NCBI GenBank assembly: GCA_029204225.1 | Contig: CM055112.1 | Span: 44,527,634-44,587,633, forward strand | Origin: Diphasiastrum complanatum | Taxonomy: Eukaryota; Streptophyta; Lycopodiopsida; Lycopodiales; Lycopodiaceae | DNA: 60,000 nt | Reading direction: 5' to 3' | Part shown: positions 1-11,934 of the stretch, one piece after another | Position numbering within the stretch: position 1 is the stretch's first letter | Layout of the letters: every line of letters begins with the position of its first letter | The notes under the pieces: generated by a model | Database searches by the model: none | Seen by the model: only the letters and a program-made list of their open reading frames with translations | What the model was told of the DNA's origin: nothing | Made by a program: the position numbers and the translations under genes

Positions 1-297
1 GAAGCTCAAGATCTTGACCCCTCATTAGGGTGGATGCAATGACCTATTAGGTTGGATTTAACAATTAGGTTATCTTGAGTTCAAAGAAGCCCTAAAATTC
101 TTAAATCCGAGCTACTTATGTGTAAATATGTGATGGTTTCTCCATCAATTTATGAGTAAGGGCTGAGGTTTCATAATTTTGTTAAAGTCTCATGATTTTG
201 TTTATTAAACAAATTTACTATAATTTCATAATTTTGCTGATTATACTTCCAATAGCATTGCAAATCCTAACATAAAGTGTACCTATGATTTTTTTCA
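1..297. other. AT-rich non-coding stretch ending in a splice acceptor
   Basis: No reading frame or repeat is recognisable. The stretch ends in a T-rich tract followed by CAG at about 297, immediately before the open frame at 308. It is therefore probably the end of an intron belonging to the DUF8039-like fragment downstream. Confidence 0.35.
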
Positions 298-1246
298 GGG
301 TCACTACATGGACTGCTCGAGAGAAGATGTTCCAGTTGTTTTATTTTTTCGGAAAGAAGTGGTTGCATTTGGAAATGTCTTGACTGCTGAATCAAGTGGA
401 ACATGTTTTTTCAGAGAAGTTGGTACGGATAAAAGTGTGGTTCTAATTTCAAAGGTGTTTAAAATAGATTGTCCCTTGCCATACCCTCACGACAATTTTG
501 ATCGCCTAGGAGACGTTTACAACTATATTTCCATCGATGTCATTGCAAAAAAAATCTTGTGGGATAATGCAGATATTCTCAAAATGAATGAACTTGTTCT
601 TGCCAAGTGTCCATTATACAACATTGATGACGTTGTTGATTGTATGAATTTTGAAGGGGTAGTAGTTTTCACTGCTAAATTCAAAGGCTACTATCCCAGT
701 AAAGAAAACTTGTTTGTTATCGTGAAGGTGACTTCAATTACAACAGAAGAAAATATTGCGAATGCCATGATAGATGACAGAGGCCCTTTCTACATGCAAA
801 ATCAAACAATGATATGGTGTTTGTCAAAGCTATCTTTGCACTCTAAAAAGAGAAAACATGTATCATTTACTGAACCATTAAGTGAGTTCTTTACGTATTA
901 TTCTAAATGTTCAAATACAAACAACATGAAAAAAATGTTGGGCCATCCTTGTGCTTCAAAAAGGAGTAGCATCCAAAAAACGTCGACAAGATCAATAGAT
1001 GTAGAAAATAGATCCGCTGATTGCAATACAACAATATCAAGTAACTATAACTCAGATATCTTGATAGGAATCGAAGATATTTCTCAAGGTCGTAATATGT
1101 CAAGATCAAGTAACTATAACTCGGATATCTTGATAGGAATCAAATTTTCCAATGATTCACTGATAGACCCATACAAATCCATCATCATGAGTTTAGGCCT
1201 ACAACCATTAATTATGACCTTGCACATAAGGGCCCCAATTCCCTGA
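298..1246 (+). pseudogene. DUF8039-like transposon-associated protein, fragment
   Basis: The open frame (from ATG 308, 312 codons) has near its N-terminus a pattern like the plant DUF8039 domain, common in proteins of CACTA-type transposons: a 'VVAFGNVL' strand, then 'CPLPYPHDNFDRLGDV' resembling the 'LP.P....LGDA' core. The rest is low-complexity and basic. Residues around 240-285 contain a direct duplication of 'SNYNSDILIGI' (about 66 bp apart). The likely start is an upstream exon, since a splice acceptor lies at about 297. The 3' end runs into gypsy LTR sequence at about 1240, so the natural C-terminus is lost. Function is unknown; domain assignment is from memory of the family pattern. 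Confidence 0.4.
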
Positions 1247-1328
1247 TAGTCACAATTTAACTTACGAGTTGTTGGTCTATTGATCTCTAGGGTGGACACG
1301 CTACCCGAGACCAGTCGTGGGCATGACA
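1240..1328 (-). repeat. Ty3/gypsy 3' LTR, truncated
   Basis: About 90 bp match the outer end of the LTR at 2491-3175, including the terminus (minus strand TGTCATGCCCACGAC). Similarity stops at about 1240, where the DUF8039-like frame ends, so the rest of this LTR is missing. Confidence 0.7.
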
Positions 1329-1341
1329 TTCTTCCCCACTT
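1329..1341 (-). other. Polypurine tract of the gypsy element
   Basis: On the minus strand the purine run GTGGGGAAGAA sits directly against the LTR start TGTCATG. This is the expected place and composition for the plus-strand primer of a Ty3/gypsy element and fixes the LTR boundary at 1328. Confidence 0.75.
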
Positions 1342-1356
1342 AATCAAGTTATGTCC

Positions 1357-2490
1357 TCAGAACTTAAAACTAGGGAAGTTCTTCTTTAAGCTCCCTTCGT
1401 GTTTCCAAGAATCATCATCGTCTGTGCGACTCTTCCATCGAACCATATGCTTGGTAACTATACGATTTCTCAATTGTTTAGTTCTTGTATTCAAGATCCT
1501 TCCACGTTCAAGTCGAGACACAGCCGATGATTTATCCAATAGGTCCAATTGATCTCCAAAACCAAGATGCTCTCCTTCACGTAGACTCTACTTGAGTCAG
1601 CTTACGTGAAAAACCGGATGCATTTCAGTTCCTTTCGGGAGATCCAACTAGTAAGCTTAGGATCCGATCTTTTACAAGATGTAATACGGTCCTCTTGTAT
1701 CTAGGGGACAATTAGTAATGCTTGTCGTGGTACGCATTACACTAGAATCCTTCAGGATTCTCAAATATACCCAATCTCCCACTTGAAAGTCATTTCAGAA
1801 TAGCAATGTAGGAAATCCGCTAACTTTTAAAATTTGATCATATGAGTCTCTTCCAAAATGAGTGATATAGGTTTAAAATAGTACATAAGCATGAATGGGC
1901 TATAACTGGTAGCCAAATGATTACTATAACTTAATCTCCATCAAGAATAACTTCCTCTCCAAGAAGATTGCTATCAAAATATAAATACATATTTCATCTG
2001 ATCTTCTGATCACGCATGTAGTCCTTCTCTTAAATGATCAAGTATAACTAGAATCTGAACTATGATTCTCAATCATAATTCTTTGGATTCTTGTCCTATA
2101 CTCAATAAGAGAATGTGATACCTTAGCATAGGCAACTCAACTAAGGTCAGATACACTTTCCAATGAGATTGTCGCCAAAAAAAATATGCTTGAAACATTT
2201 TCTCCCTCACTTGATTTGTTCTTTTCGTCTGACCAATGGTTAGAAGAACTTAAGCTCAAAAGTTGTCAGTATTTTAGCGAAAACGGTCGACCAAAAGTGG
2301 CCAGTAAACCTTGGATCACGATCGTTCACAATGTCACTTGGTAGTCCGTAAAGTCTAAACAGATGCTCTACAACTACTTGAGCAAAATCAGATGCATTTT
2401 TAGCAGTCATTACCTAAATAAACATAGCCGGTTTGGTAAAATAGCCAGTCATTATGAAAATTTTATTCATCCGGGGTAATGTTACCATGA
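1357..2490 (-). pseudogene. Ty3/gypsy integrase (core to C-terminal region), degenerate
   Basis: The minus strand can be followed in pieces through a gypsy integrase. At 2430-2290 it reads the end of the catalytic core, including 'LFRLYGLPSDIVNDRDPRF'. At 2250-2150 it reads a degraded 'GQTKRTNQ' segment. At 1800-1560 it reads the C-terminal 'KVGDWVYLR...GPYYIL...HPVFHVS.LK' region. At 1548-1357 an open 63-codon frame ends in 'LRNRIVTKHMVRWK', matching the terminal part of many plant gypsy polyproteins. Several stops and frameshifts separate the pieces. Gag, protease, reverse transcriptase and RNase H are absent: the integrase follows the 5' LTR directly, so this is an internal deletion derivative. 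Confidence 0.75.
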
Positions 2491-3175
2491 TCTAGGTCCT
2501 CTCTTATTGATCAGGTATATCCTAGAGTCTCAGTTATGATTCTCCAATCACAACTCTCCAGATTCTCGAGACCATACCATATTATAAGAGTGCCTCACAA
2601 TTTTTAGAAGACACATAAGTTGTTCCAAAAAGTCCTTTCTATCAAAAAAGTTTCAGACTTTTTCAACTCACTTACGGTGCCTATATTTTCAAATACGCTC
2701 TTACTTTAGCCATGGCACAAAGTGTCATTCCAAAGTTAGGGTCCAATCTAGAATACATCTAGAATTTACTCTTAAGTTCTAATCTAGAATAACTTAAGAT
2801 TCATTGGAACCTCATTACGTAAAGTTCTACTTCTGGAAACCAACAACTATCCAACTCTCTTGAGTTTTCCAGGATAGCATTCTATTCTTTCCAATCGAGA
2901 AAAGATAAGGCCAAAAGTTATCGTGTATTCTATACACATAAACCTTTAAATGAATACAAACTCGACCCATAAAGGTTGCGACTTATAAGCAATACATTTC
3001 AACAATAGTGTTATATTGTTGATTTTAAACAACTAACTCCGAAGTAGCGCTTCTAACTCGGTTAGCTGTATCAGATTTAGAACCAATTCCTTTATAGTCA
3101 CAATTAACTTACGGGTTGTTGGTTTACTGATCTCTAGCATGGACACGCTATCCAAGACCAGTCATGGGCATGACA
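2491..3175 (-). repeat. Ty3/gypsy 5' LTR
   Basis: On the minus strand it starts TGTCATGCCC at 3175 and ends CTAGATCA at 2491, the usual TG...CA. The outer 90 bp recur at 1240-1328 next to a polypurine tract, and most of the rest recurs at 47592-48206. The sequence next to it, TGGTAACATTACCCC, begins with TGG as primer-binding sites do, but I cannot match it to a tRNA. The outer end interrupts a copia gag at 3176. Confidence 0.65.
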
Positions 3176-3616
3176 TTCGTCTTCCTTTATAGGCTCTCCT
3201 ATAAAGTCAAGTTCTCTGTTCAACTCCTTTACCCTCAAAACATTTGAATGAGCACCTTCCCCCTTCTTTTGGTAACATTGAAAGATTTGATGTTTTAAGG
3301 CAAGCAATCTTGTAGTGTTATTTGACTTATAGACCTTTTGAAGGGACTCCCAAGCCTCTTTGGCCGAGGTACATTCTCCTACTTCCTTTAGGATTTCATT
3401 GGATACATTCATTTTAATACAGTGAAGGGCTAGTTTGCACCTCTTCTTGTATTTAGTGGATTCTTGAGGGTGGATAGGTTCATCCTCATCTCCACTCACT
3501 ATATCCATAAGGTCTTGCATCACAATGATTGATTCCATTCTTAGTTTCCAAATGGAATAGTTCTATTTGTTCAACCTATCATTATAATCCAAAAGATAAG
3601 CATTCATGGATATCAT
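3176..3616 (-). pseudogene. Ty1/copia gag N-terminal fragment (family D)
   Basis: The frame is closely related to the gag of element D at 52951-53445: both share 'MNVSNE/MNVANE', 'ECTSAKEAWE', 'QKKGE' and 'VLRVKELN'. The start is at about 3616, where the reading resembles the 'MASINAYLLD' start of D. A stop interrupts the 'RLNK.NYSIWK' segment. At 3175 the gag is cut by the outer end of the gypsy 5' LTR; the C-terminal half, zinc knuckle and pol are absent. Confidence 0.75.
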
Positions 3617-4391
3617 CCTCCTCTAAACAAGAGCTTGATCTCTAAGAATGGATACACAATAGAAAGGATGCAAGTACTAGCTAACCCACTATCTAGGGAC
3701 TTGAGAATGATCAACAAATAAATTCTCAACAAGATGCTACTTGATCTTGAGCTCAATCAATTCTATTGAAAAAAGATGCAAATAGTAACTAGCTTGCTTG
3801 AGGTAGAAAATTGACCCAAATTGACTCCTCCTTGATCTAAACTTCACAAGGCTTTTAAAGATCCAATCAACCTAAAAAAATATGATCTAAATGCACATAA
3901 ATTCCTCTCATAAAATTAGGTTGAACCTTTATGCAAGAATCAAAACAATCTACTTTTCAAGCACAAGCTAAAAAGATCAAAAAATTGACAAAAAAATTGA
4001 TCTTAATGATGAGTAAGTACAAAATGCCTTGGACTGAACCTAAATGACTCTTAGGAGGTCTCTCATACACCTGAGAAAAACCTAAGAAGTTTGATCCTTC
4101 TACATCTCCAATGCTTGAATGCTACTCCTTGAGATTGTCTCCAAAACTTGCTTTGAATCAAATGTAAAGAAGCAAGCAAAACTTGCTAACTTGATCTTGT
4201 AGATAAGAAATGATTTGAATTTGGTTTTAGAAGCCTAAAAACCTTTGGATCAGATCCTACAAGAATTTAGTTTGATCAATAATAAAATACAAATCATAGA
4301 TAATCATAAAGAATCAATCAATGCTTGAATTGGTCCAAAATCTATGATGCTAGTGAATCAAATTGCAAGAATCTAGTTCATTTCATGACAT
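3617..4391 (-). other. Copia leader between LTR and gag (family D)
   Basis: No coding frame of note. It corresponds by position and in patches to the leader of element D (53446-54243), lying between the primer-binding site and gag. I see nothing else in it. Confidence 0.5.
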
Positions 4392-4404
4392 AGCTCTAAT
4401 ACGA
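4392..4404 (-). other. Degenerate tRNA-Met primer-binding site
   Basis: The plus strand reads agctctaatacga, a decayed reverse complement of TGGTATCAGAGCC. It sits directly against an LTR-like TG terminus, as expected for a minus-strand copia element. Confidence 0.55.
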
Positions 4405-4709
4405 TGTTGAAAATGCAGCAAAACGACTTCAATAAACTTTTGAAATGATGGAGGAAGCACCTTGAATAGATCCAATTGAGATCCAATACAAAAACACCAT
4501 CCAATTTAGGGCTTACTAGCTTTTCCTTGGCTTTAACTCCACTATAAGACTCCAATTCTTGCAATTCCCTTCACACGTGTGAGTGTATGGACTGCCACAG
4601 GCAGAGAACAGTACCTTAGCTTCCTAATCAATCCCAAAAATGCAAAGAACCAAATGCAAATAGCAATATCAAGCACAAACATCATCAAGATCTTTTTGCT
4701 TACGTGATG
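4405..4709 (-). repeat. Copia family-D LTR, truncated
   Basis: About 300 bp resemble element D's LTR (54257-54938) in order: a TGTTGAAAATGCAGC start, a 'gaaatgatg.ggaa' block, then ttcacacgtgtga followed by an AC-rich segment. Similarity ends near 4709, where a possible CACTA terminus begins, so the LTR was probably the target of the CACTA insertion. Confidence 0.55.
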
Positions 4710-4860
4710 CACTATAACATATCGCGCAAATTCTGCCGTCCGCGTCTGACGTATGCTCGAAAATTTCATACTCCGTTGCAATCCAAGATGTCAAGGTCTG
4801 ACATCCCAATAAAAAATCCGAAAATCACAGTCCAGCAATCGGGAAAACTGGGCGGCAACA
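4710..4860. mobile_element. Possible left end of the CACTA element
   Basis: The sequence starts CACTATAACATATCGCG inside the family-D LTR and continues with GC-rich words (GTCCGCGTCTGACG) like the subterminal repeats at 9430-9700 and 14480-14900. CACTA elements start with CACTA and make 3-bp target duplications. I could not find the matching right terminus, so the assignment is tentative. Confidence 0.35.
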
Positions 4861-5560
4861 TGTGAATAATTGCCACAAATTGACAAATCTAGCTTGATCA
4901 GAAACTATGTAGTATAATGTAAATTTTGTACATAAGTGGATTCCACACATGTGAGTCCAAGATGCCACATGGAAAACCACTCCTAATGTAGTTTGGGTCA
5001 ATTCAAGAGAGTTGGTCATGTCTATTTGGTGGTCATCCCTACTTTATAGGACCTACACCTAAGTTTAAGGTGAAAATTTGACCAACTAGCTACCTACCAA
5101 GCATAAGTCTAGGATCTAGGCTAGGGTTTCATTTTACGGCAAGAAGGGTGAGTTAACTTCCTTATTACATGCTGGAAATCCACCTAACTTCAAGAAGGAA
5201 GTCGAATTTGCTATGTATTCCAAGCTCCCATAGTGAGAAGATAGAAAATTTTTGGAGCTCATTGGCAATCCAAGCTAGTTCACTATGTACATTGAGTTTT
5301 TGTGATCCAAATGAAACCAAATCAATTTCTACTTGTTTCTCAGGTTGAAGGCCGTACTAAAGCCTGTAGTACACACGTGTGGTCTCGGATTTCAATGTTG
5401 ATCAAGTCTTTTGATTGTTAATGTTTGTTGTTTGTCAAATTGCCAATCTAGATCAACTTTTTTGTGTCTAGTTTTTTGATAAATTGTTAAGCAAGCATCC
5501 AATCACTCTTGTGGATCTTTTGTAGATCCATTTATGGTCCTAAAGTATAGTACTTTCACA
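4861..5560 (+). repeat. 5' LTR of element A
   Basis: It runs from TGTGAATAATTGCC to TACTTTCACA and matches the 3' LTR at 8722-9422 along its whole length with scattered differences. It contains a palindromic CACACGTGTG at about 5373. Confidence 0.9.
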
Positions 5561-5573
5561 TGGTATCAGAGCC
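5561..5573 (+). other. Primer-binding site (tRNA-Met)
   Basis: TGGTATCAGAGCC directly follows the 5' LTR. This is the standard initiator tRNA-Met primer site of plant copia elements and gives the element its plus orientation. Confidence 0.9.
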
Positions 5574-6360
5574 AAGTACAAGAGCATAAGCCATTAATCT
5601 AATGCAAATCTATTTTTAGCAAGTTTTGGTGCTAAAAACTAGTATTGAGAGGGCAAGTTAGAATCTTGATTTTGGTGAGGAGATTTGATCCCAAACTTGG
5701 TAGGGCTCCAAATCCGTACTGTCCATATGTGTGGGCACCTCTGAACCTGCATTTAATGCATGGTATTCATTTGATCCAAAAAAATTCAATTTGTGAGCTT
5801 TTGATGTAGTTTTTGGTGGAAATCTTAGGATAAGCGACCAAGATTGAGTGTTATTGATTAGATTTGACATAGGGTCATGAAGTATAATTAATCTAGGCTG
5901 AAATCAGGTCCTCTAAACTTGTTTTACAGGTCCTGAAAGTACATCAAAAAGTGTGAGGGAGATTTAGTCATGTTATTGTCCAAAATTAGCCAAAATTGAC
6001 AAGATTTGATTGTAAGTAGATTTCACATCATCGTATCTTCATTCCAACTTTGTGAGGGAGCTAGAACTGAGATTATAAGTCCATTTGTTGGATTAGAAAT
6101 CTAATTTGAGTGAAAAACTACAAAAGAGAGACCTTAGTGAGTTTCTAGAGACAATCAAATCCATTTCTTGGCAAGATTTGTTTGAAAGTAGTTTTCACTT
6201 CATCTTATCTTCATTCCAGCTTTGTGAGAGAGTGATAGAACTGTGATTATAAGTCCATTTGTTGGATTAGAAATCAAATTTGAGTGAAACACTGCAAGTG
6301 TGAGACATTTGTGAGTTTCAAGTCAATTAAATCTATTTCTTGTTTGTAGAAGTCACTAGT
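5574..6360 (+). other. Leader of element A
   Basis: No gene. It contains an imperfect direct repeat of about 180 bp: the block around 6006-6160 ('catcgtatcttcattccaac', 'ataagtccatttgttggatt') recurs at about 6187-6330. This is typical untranslated leader sequence before gag. Confidence 0.55.
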
Positions 6361-7199
6361 ATGGGATCTGCTGGAGCATACCTTCTAGAAGCTAGTGAGA
6401 GATTGAACTCTACAAACTATGCTATTTGGAAGGTTAGGATGGAGTCACTCTTGGTGCTCCAAGACCTTTTTGAGTTCTTGATTGACCATGAAGATGAACC
6501 TCTAGGTGCACAGGAGTTAGCTAGATACAAGAAGAGATCTAGGCTTGCACTTCATTGTGTGAAGATGAATGTGAGCAATAATTTGTTGAGAGAAGTATCA
6601 ACTTGTACTAGTGCTAAAGAGGCTTGGGAGTCTTTAAAATCAATCTATGAATCTAGTAACACTTCGAGGGTTCTCATGCTTAGAAATCAGCACAAAGCAT
6701 GAAAAGAAGTGAGGAGAGTGCACATGATTATGTACTCAGAATCAAGTCTCTAAATAGGGAGTTGGCTTCCATTGGAGAGAAGATTCATGATGGAGAGCTT
6801 GTACAAATTGTTCTTAATGGTCTAGGAGATGACTTTGCAAATTTGGTCCAAAGTTTTGCCATCCAAGACACTTTGCCAACTATAGAAAAACTTCACAGTG
6901 TATTAGTGGCTGAAGAGTGTAGGATGTTCCATGCAAAATCTAGGATGAGTTCCTTGTCTTTGCAGGATGGTGATGAGAAAGCTAATTTCTCATTCAAGGG
7001 CAAAAAGAAGACCAATGGAAAGAAGAAGCATCCAAAGGAGGCCAAAAAAGAGGATGATGCATCAAGCTCAAAGGACAAGTCAAAGCAAAAATGCTTCTTT
7101 TGTGGAAAGAAGGGGCATTGTGCATCTGAATGTTACAAGAGGCTAAGAGCACAAGTGGAGGAGGACAAACAAGAAAACCTTGCAAAGGAGGAGGAGTAG
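6361..7199 (+). pseudogene. Element A gag, broken
   Basis: The likely start is ATG 6361 (MGSAGAYLLEASERLNS), as in element B. The first frame runs to about 6700. A small deletion relative to element B shifts the frame, and the second part continues at 6699-7199 ('SAHDYVLRIKSLNREL', 'GLGDDFANLVQSFAI'). A CCHC zinc knuckle, CFFCGKKGHCASEC, lies near 7090-7130, followed by acidic residues and a TAG at 7197-7199 where element B has a Glu codon. Product: the retrotransposon capsid/nucleocapsid protein, inactive as it stands. Confidence 0.85.
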
Positions 7200-8364
7200 G
7201 ATGAAGTAGATGTATTCTTGATGGCATCTACATCCTCACCAACAAGCAATAGCAATTCAAGAGACAATTGGTGGATCGACAGTGGGGCTAGCTCCCACAT
7301 GTCTTGTGAAAAAGGACTTTTTCTCAACCTTACACTCTTTCAATGATGCTAAAAAGTTTGTCTTTACTGCAATTGATGAAGAGTGTAGGATAGATGGTGT
7401 TGGCACCATCTCTTTGTGTCTAGAATCCTCAAAATGCATGGATCTAGAAAATGTCCTTTATGTACCATCAATCACCAACGATATGCTTAGTGTTGGTCTA
7501 CTCTTAGAAAGTGGTTTGGATGTCCACTTTGAGCATGGTATTTGTTTCATCTTGAAGAATGATGTTTGCATTGCCAAGGGATTTAAGCATGGAAGATTGT
7601 TTAAGTTGGAAGCTAGTGTTGCTTTTGAGAGGGTGAGCTTGGCAAAGGAGGAGATCACTCAAGAGGAGATCTTGGCAAAGTGTGATCTTGCTTGCATTGA
7701 GGAGGAGCATCAAAAGGAGGAAGATCTTGAGGATCAGCCTCAAAGCATGAGAGTTCCTAGGGAGTCCTCAATGACAATGGCTGAGTCATCAAATTGCATG
7801 CAAATTGTCCATTCAAGTGTGCATCTTGCAAGGGTGGTGAGCATTGGAGAGTCTACTATCTTTGAATACTTTTTGGAAAGTATTCGTAGACATGAGATGA
7901 CTTGTATCTTATATTTAAGATCTATGGTGTTTAGTACTCTTTACAACAAGACAATGAAATTAGATGCTTTCAAATCTTCATTTGTTGTTGATAAAGCAAT
8001 TTCATTGGATAACTATTTTTGTAATAATTTGAATAGTGTCATAAAAGATGAAACATCACTTTTATTGAAAATCTTTGGGTCCACATGCTTTGAGCATGAT
8101 CATTCCAATGTAAGGACCAAAGATTATCCTATTTCAATGATAGGAATAATGGTAGTGTTTTGCTCTTCAAGTAGAGATTGTAGAATCTACTTGTTTTCCA
8201 TCAAAGAAGTTGTCAATGGTGGAAATGTGATCTTTCAAAAGGGAAGATTTGTAAACTTGAAGAAGCACCTTTGGATCAACACCTTATTCAATTCATTGAT
8301 GGTTTGGAGTCAAGTCAAGCAAAGGAGCAAGCTCAAGACCCAAGGACTCCAAGAAGGACCATGA
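7200..8364 (+). pseudogene. Element A protease remnant plus novel region
   Basis: After the gag stop the reading resumes with the aspartic protease signature WWIDSGASSHM (about 7270). One extra A in an A-run (near 7309) shifts the frame into a 360-codon frame: 'LCLESSKCMDLENVLYVPSIT', 'MLSVGLLLESGLDV' and 'KHGRLFKLEA' are standard copia protease and adjoining sequence. From about 7640 to 8060 the residues match no integrase or reverse transcriptase I know. They lead into 'FGSTCFEHDHSNVRTKDYPIS', which resembles the copia integrase tail ('FGC.cyvHvp...r.KldprA'). The catalytic integrase core is thus replaced, not just shortened. Confidence 0.7.
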
Positions 8365-8721
8365 GTATAAAGATGGAGCCATCTAGGCTCAATTATATGG
8401 ATCAAGCAAGGCAAGTTGTCTTTGGCAACATTATGTATGCACTTAGTAGTTTTATTGAAGTATCTTCAAGTGCACAAAATGCCTTGGAATCCATGGCTTG
8501 GCATGATGTATAGTTTTTGAAGTGTGCTACATGTATATAGACACACTTGTGGAACATCTTGTAAGGGATTCTTTAAGAGGTGGTGAAAGATCCTTTATGG
8601 ACATCATTCTCTATTGGAGTCTCAAAAGTTCCTTGTATGTAGCTGGATTTGTTAGACACTTATAAAAGCATTCATTCATCTAGAAAGAGAGTTGTAAATA
8701 GATCAAGCTAAATTTGAGGAG
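8365..8721 (+). pseudogene. Element A pol tail relic and polypurine tract
   Basis: The frame continues with 'KMEPSRLNYMDQARQVVFG', similar to the 'KVEPSRLTYQGKGQQVEG' segment before reverse transcriptase in element D. Next comes a jump to 'RGGERSFMDI', similar to the 'DDERSFMDI' near the end of D's reverse transcriptase. About 800 bp of reverse transcriptase are therefore missing between two residues' worth of context. The purine-rich tract at 8715-8721 precedes the 3' LTR. Confidence 0.6.
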
Positions 8722-9422
8722 TGTGAAGAATTGCCAAAAATTGGCAAATCTAGCTTGATAAAAAACTATGTAGTATAATGTAAATTTTGTACATAAGTGG
8801 ATTCCACACATGTGAGGCCAAGATGCCACATGGCAAACCACTCCTAATGTAGGTTAGGTCAATTCAAGAGATTTGGTCATGTCTATTTGGTGGTCATCCC
8901 TACTTTATATGACCTACACCTAAGTTTAAGGTGAAAATTTGACCAACTAGCTACCTTCCAAGCATAAGTCTAGGATCTAGGCTAGGGTTTCATTTTAGGG
9001 CAAGAAGGGTGAGTTAACTTCCTTATTACATGCTGGAAATCCACCTAACTTCAAGAAGGAAGTCGAATTTGCTATGTATTCCAAGCTCCCATAGTGAGAA
9101 GATAGAAAATTTTTGGAGCTCATTGGCAATCTCAAGCTAGTTCACTATGTACATTGAGTTTTTGTGATCCAAATGAAACCAAATTAATTTCTACTTGTTT
9201 CTCAGGTTGAAGGCCATATTACAGCCTGTAGTACACACGTGTGGGCTCGGATTTCAATGTTGATCAAGGCTTTTGATTGTTAATGTTTGTTTTTTGTCAA
9301 ATTGCCAATCTAGATCAACTTTTTTGTGCCTAATTTCTTGATAGATTGCTAAGCAAGCATCCAATCACTCTTGTGGATCTTTTATAGATTCATTTATGGT
9401 CCTAAAGTACAGTACTTTCACA
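8722..9422 (+). repeat. 3' LTR of element A
   Basis: It starts TGTGAAGAATTGCC and ends TACTTTCACA, and matches 4861-5560 along its length. It is followed by CAACC, a 4/5 match to the CAACA before the 5' LTR. Confidence 0.9.
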
Positions 9423-9720
9423 CAACCAATTTTTCAAAGGCACGTTAGAGTCCGACATGTCGGATTCCGACTTGCAGACATGGATATGATCTGTCACAGA
9501 ATTTTTTTTTTAAAAATACGTGTCATCCGACATGGACGTCAAAATTCGACATGTGTCGGATTCCGACGTCCACATCAGCATGCCAAAAAGCCTGTCCACA
9601 GCATCTGGCACGTTTTTCGGGCCTGAATGGGCACAGACGTTGGATTCCGATGTGTTTGGAAGATGTCGGATTCCGACGTCTGTTTCAATCAATTTGCGCG
9701 ATCCAGCGCCTTGTCTTTCA
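9423..9720. repeat. CACTA subterminal repeats, left side
   Basis: Short words built on GTCGGATTCCGACGTC and its inverse occur many times within about 250 bp (for example 9458-9472, 9556-9573, 9660-9680). The same words crowd the interval 14480-14900 on the other side of the Tnp2 gene. Such subterminal arrays are where CACTA transposases bind. Confidence 0.6.

Positions 9721-11378
<1,658 letters not shown>

Positions 11379-11463
<85 letters not shown>
11379..11463. repeat. (GA)n microsatellite, about 42 units
   Basis: A pure GA run of about 85 bp within the same tandem array. A shorter interrupted GA/GT tract lies at 11602-11648. Confidence 0.95.
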
Positions 11464-11468
<5 letters not shown>

Positions 11469-11934
11469 GAACATGTTTAACATTTTACATTGATTTAAGA
11501 TTTAAGATTGTGTGTGTGTGTTTTGTATTATGCATTAGTTTAGGGTATTTAAGAGTGATAGATAAATAAATAGTGTTTGATTGAATTTATATTAAATGTT
11601 TAGAGAGAGAGAGAGAGAGTGAGAGAGAGTGTATGTGTGTGTGTGTGTTTTGACTAAGATCTATAGTAGTAGATGACTAGATAGTGTTTGATGGTAATTG
11701 TATGTTTGAATTTGCTTATAATAATGGTTCAATTGTGTAATATAATGTTATTTTTTTAATGCTTGTGCATGTGACAGAAATATTCAAAAAAAAAAAGAGC
11801 AAGCATTTAAAGAGCGAGCAATTGCACATTTGCACTTAAGCTTCAAGTGAGTTTACTGATGAGTTTGTGTTGTTTCAATTTGTTTTATTATTAGAATACG
11901 TTATCATCTTCTTCTTCACACCACATTTTTGGAC
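11464..11934. other. End of the tandem array and non-coding spacer
   Basis: The last array words end near 11700. The rest is AT-rich with no gene, and lies downstream of the minus-strand Tnp2 pseudogene. Confidence 0.5.

Larger units (their letters stand above)
4861..9422 (+). mobile_element. Element A: complete non-autonomous copia-derived element
   Basis: LTRs of 700 and 701 bp, a tRNA-Met primer-binding site, a polypurine tract and 5-bp flanks CAACA/CAACC (one mismatch) define a 4.56-kb element. It encodes gag and protease relics, then a novel segment, then a trace of the integrase tail and of the reverse transcriptase end. Integrase core, most of reverse transcriptase and RNase H are absent. 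Element B has the same layout, so this is a family and not a single accident. Such elements would have moved with enzymes supplied in trans. It lies inside the CACTA element. Confidence 0.85.
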
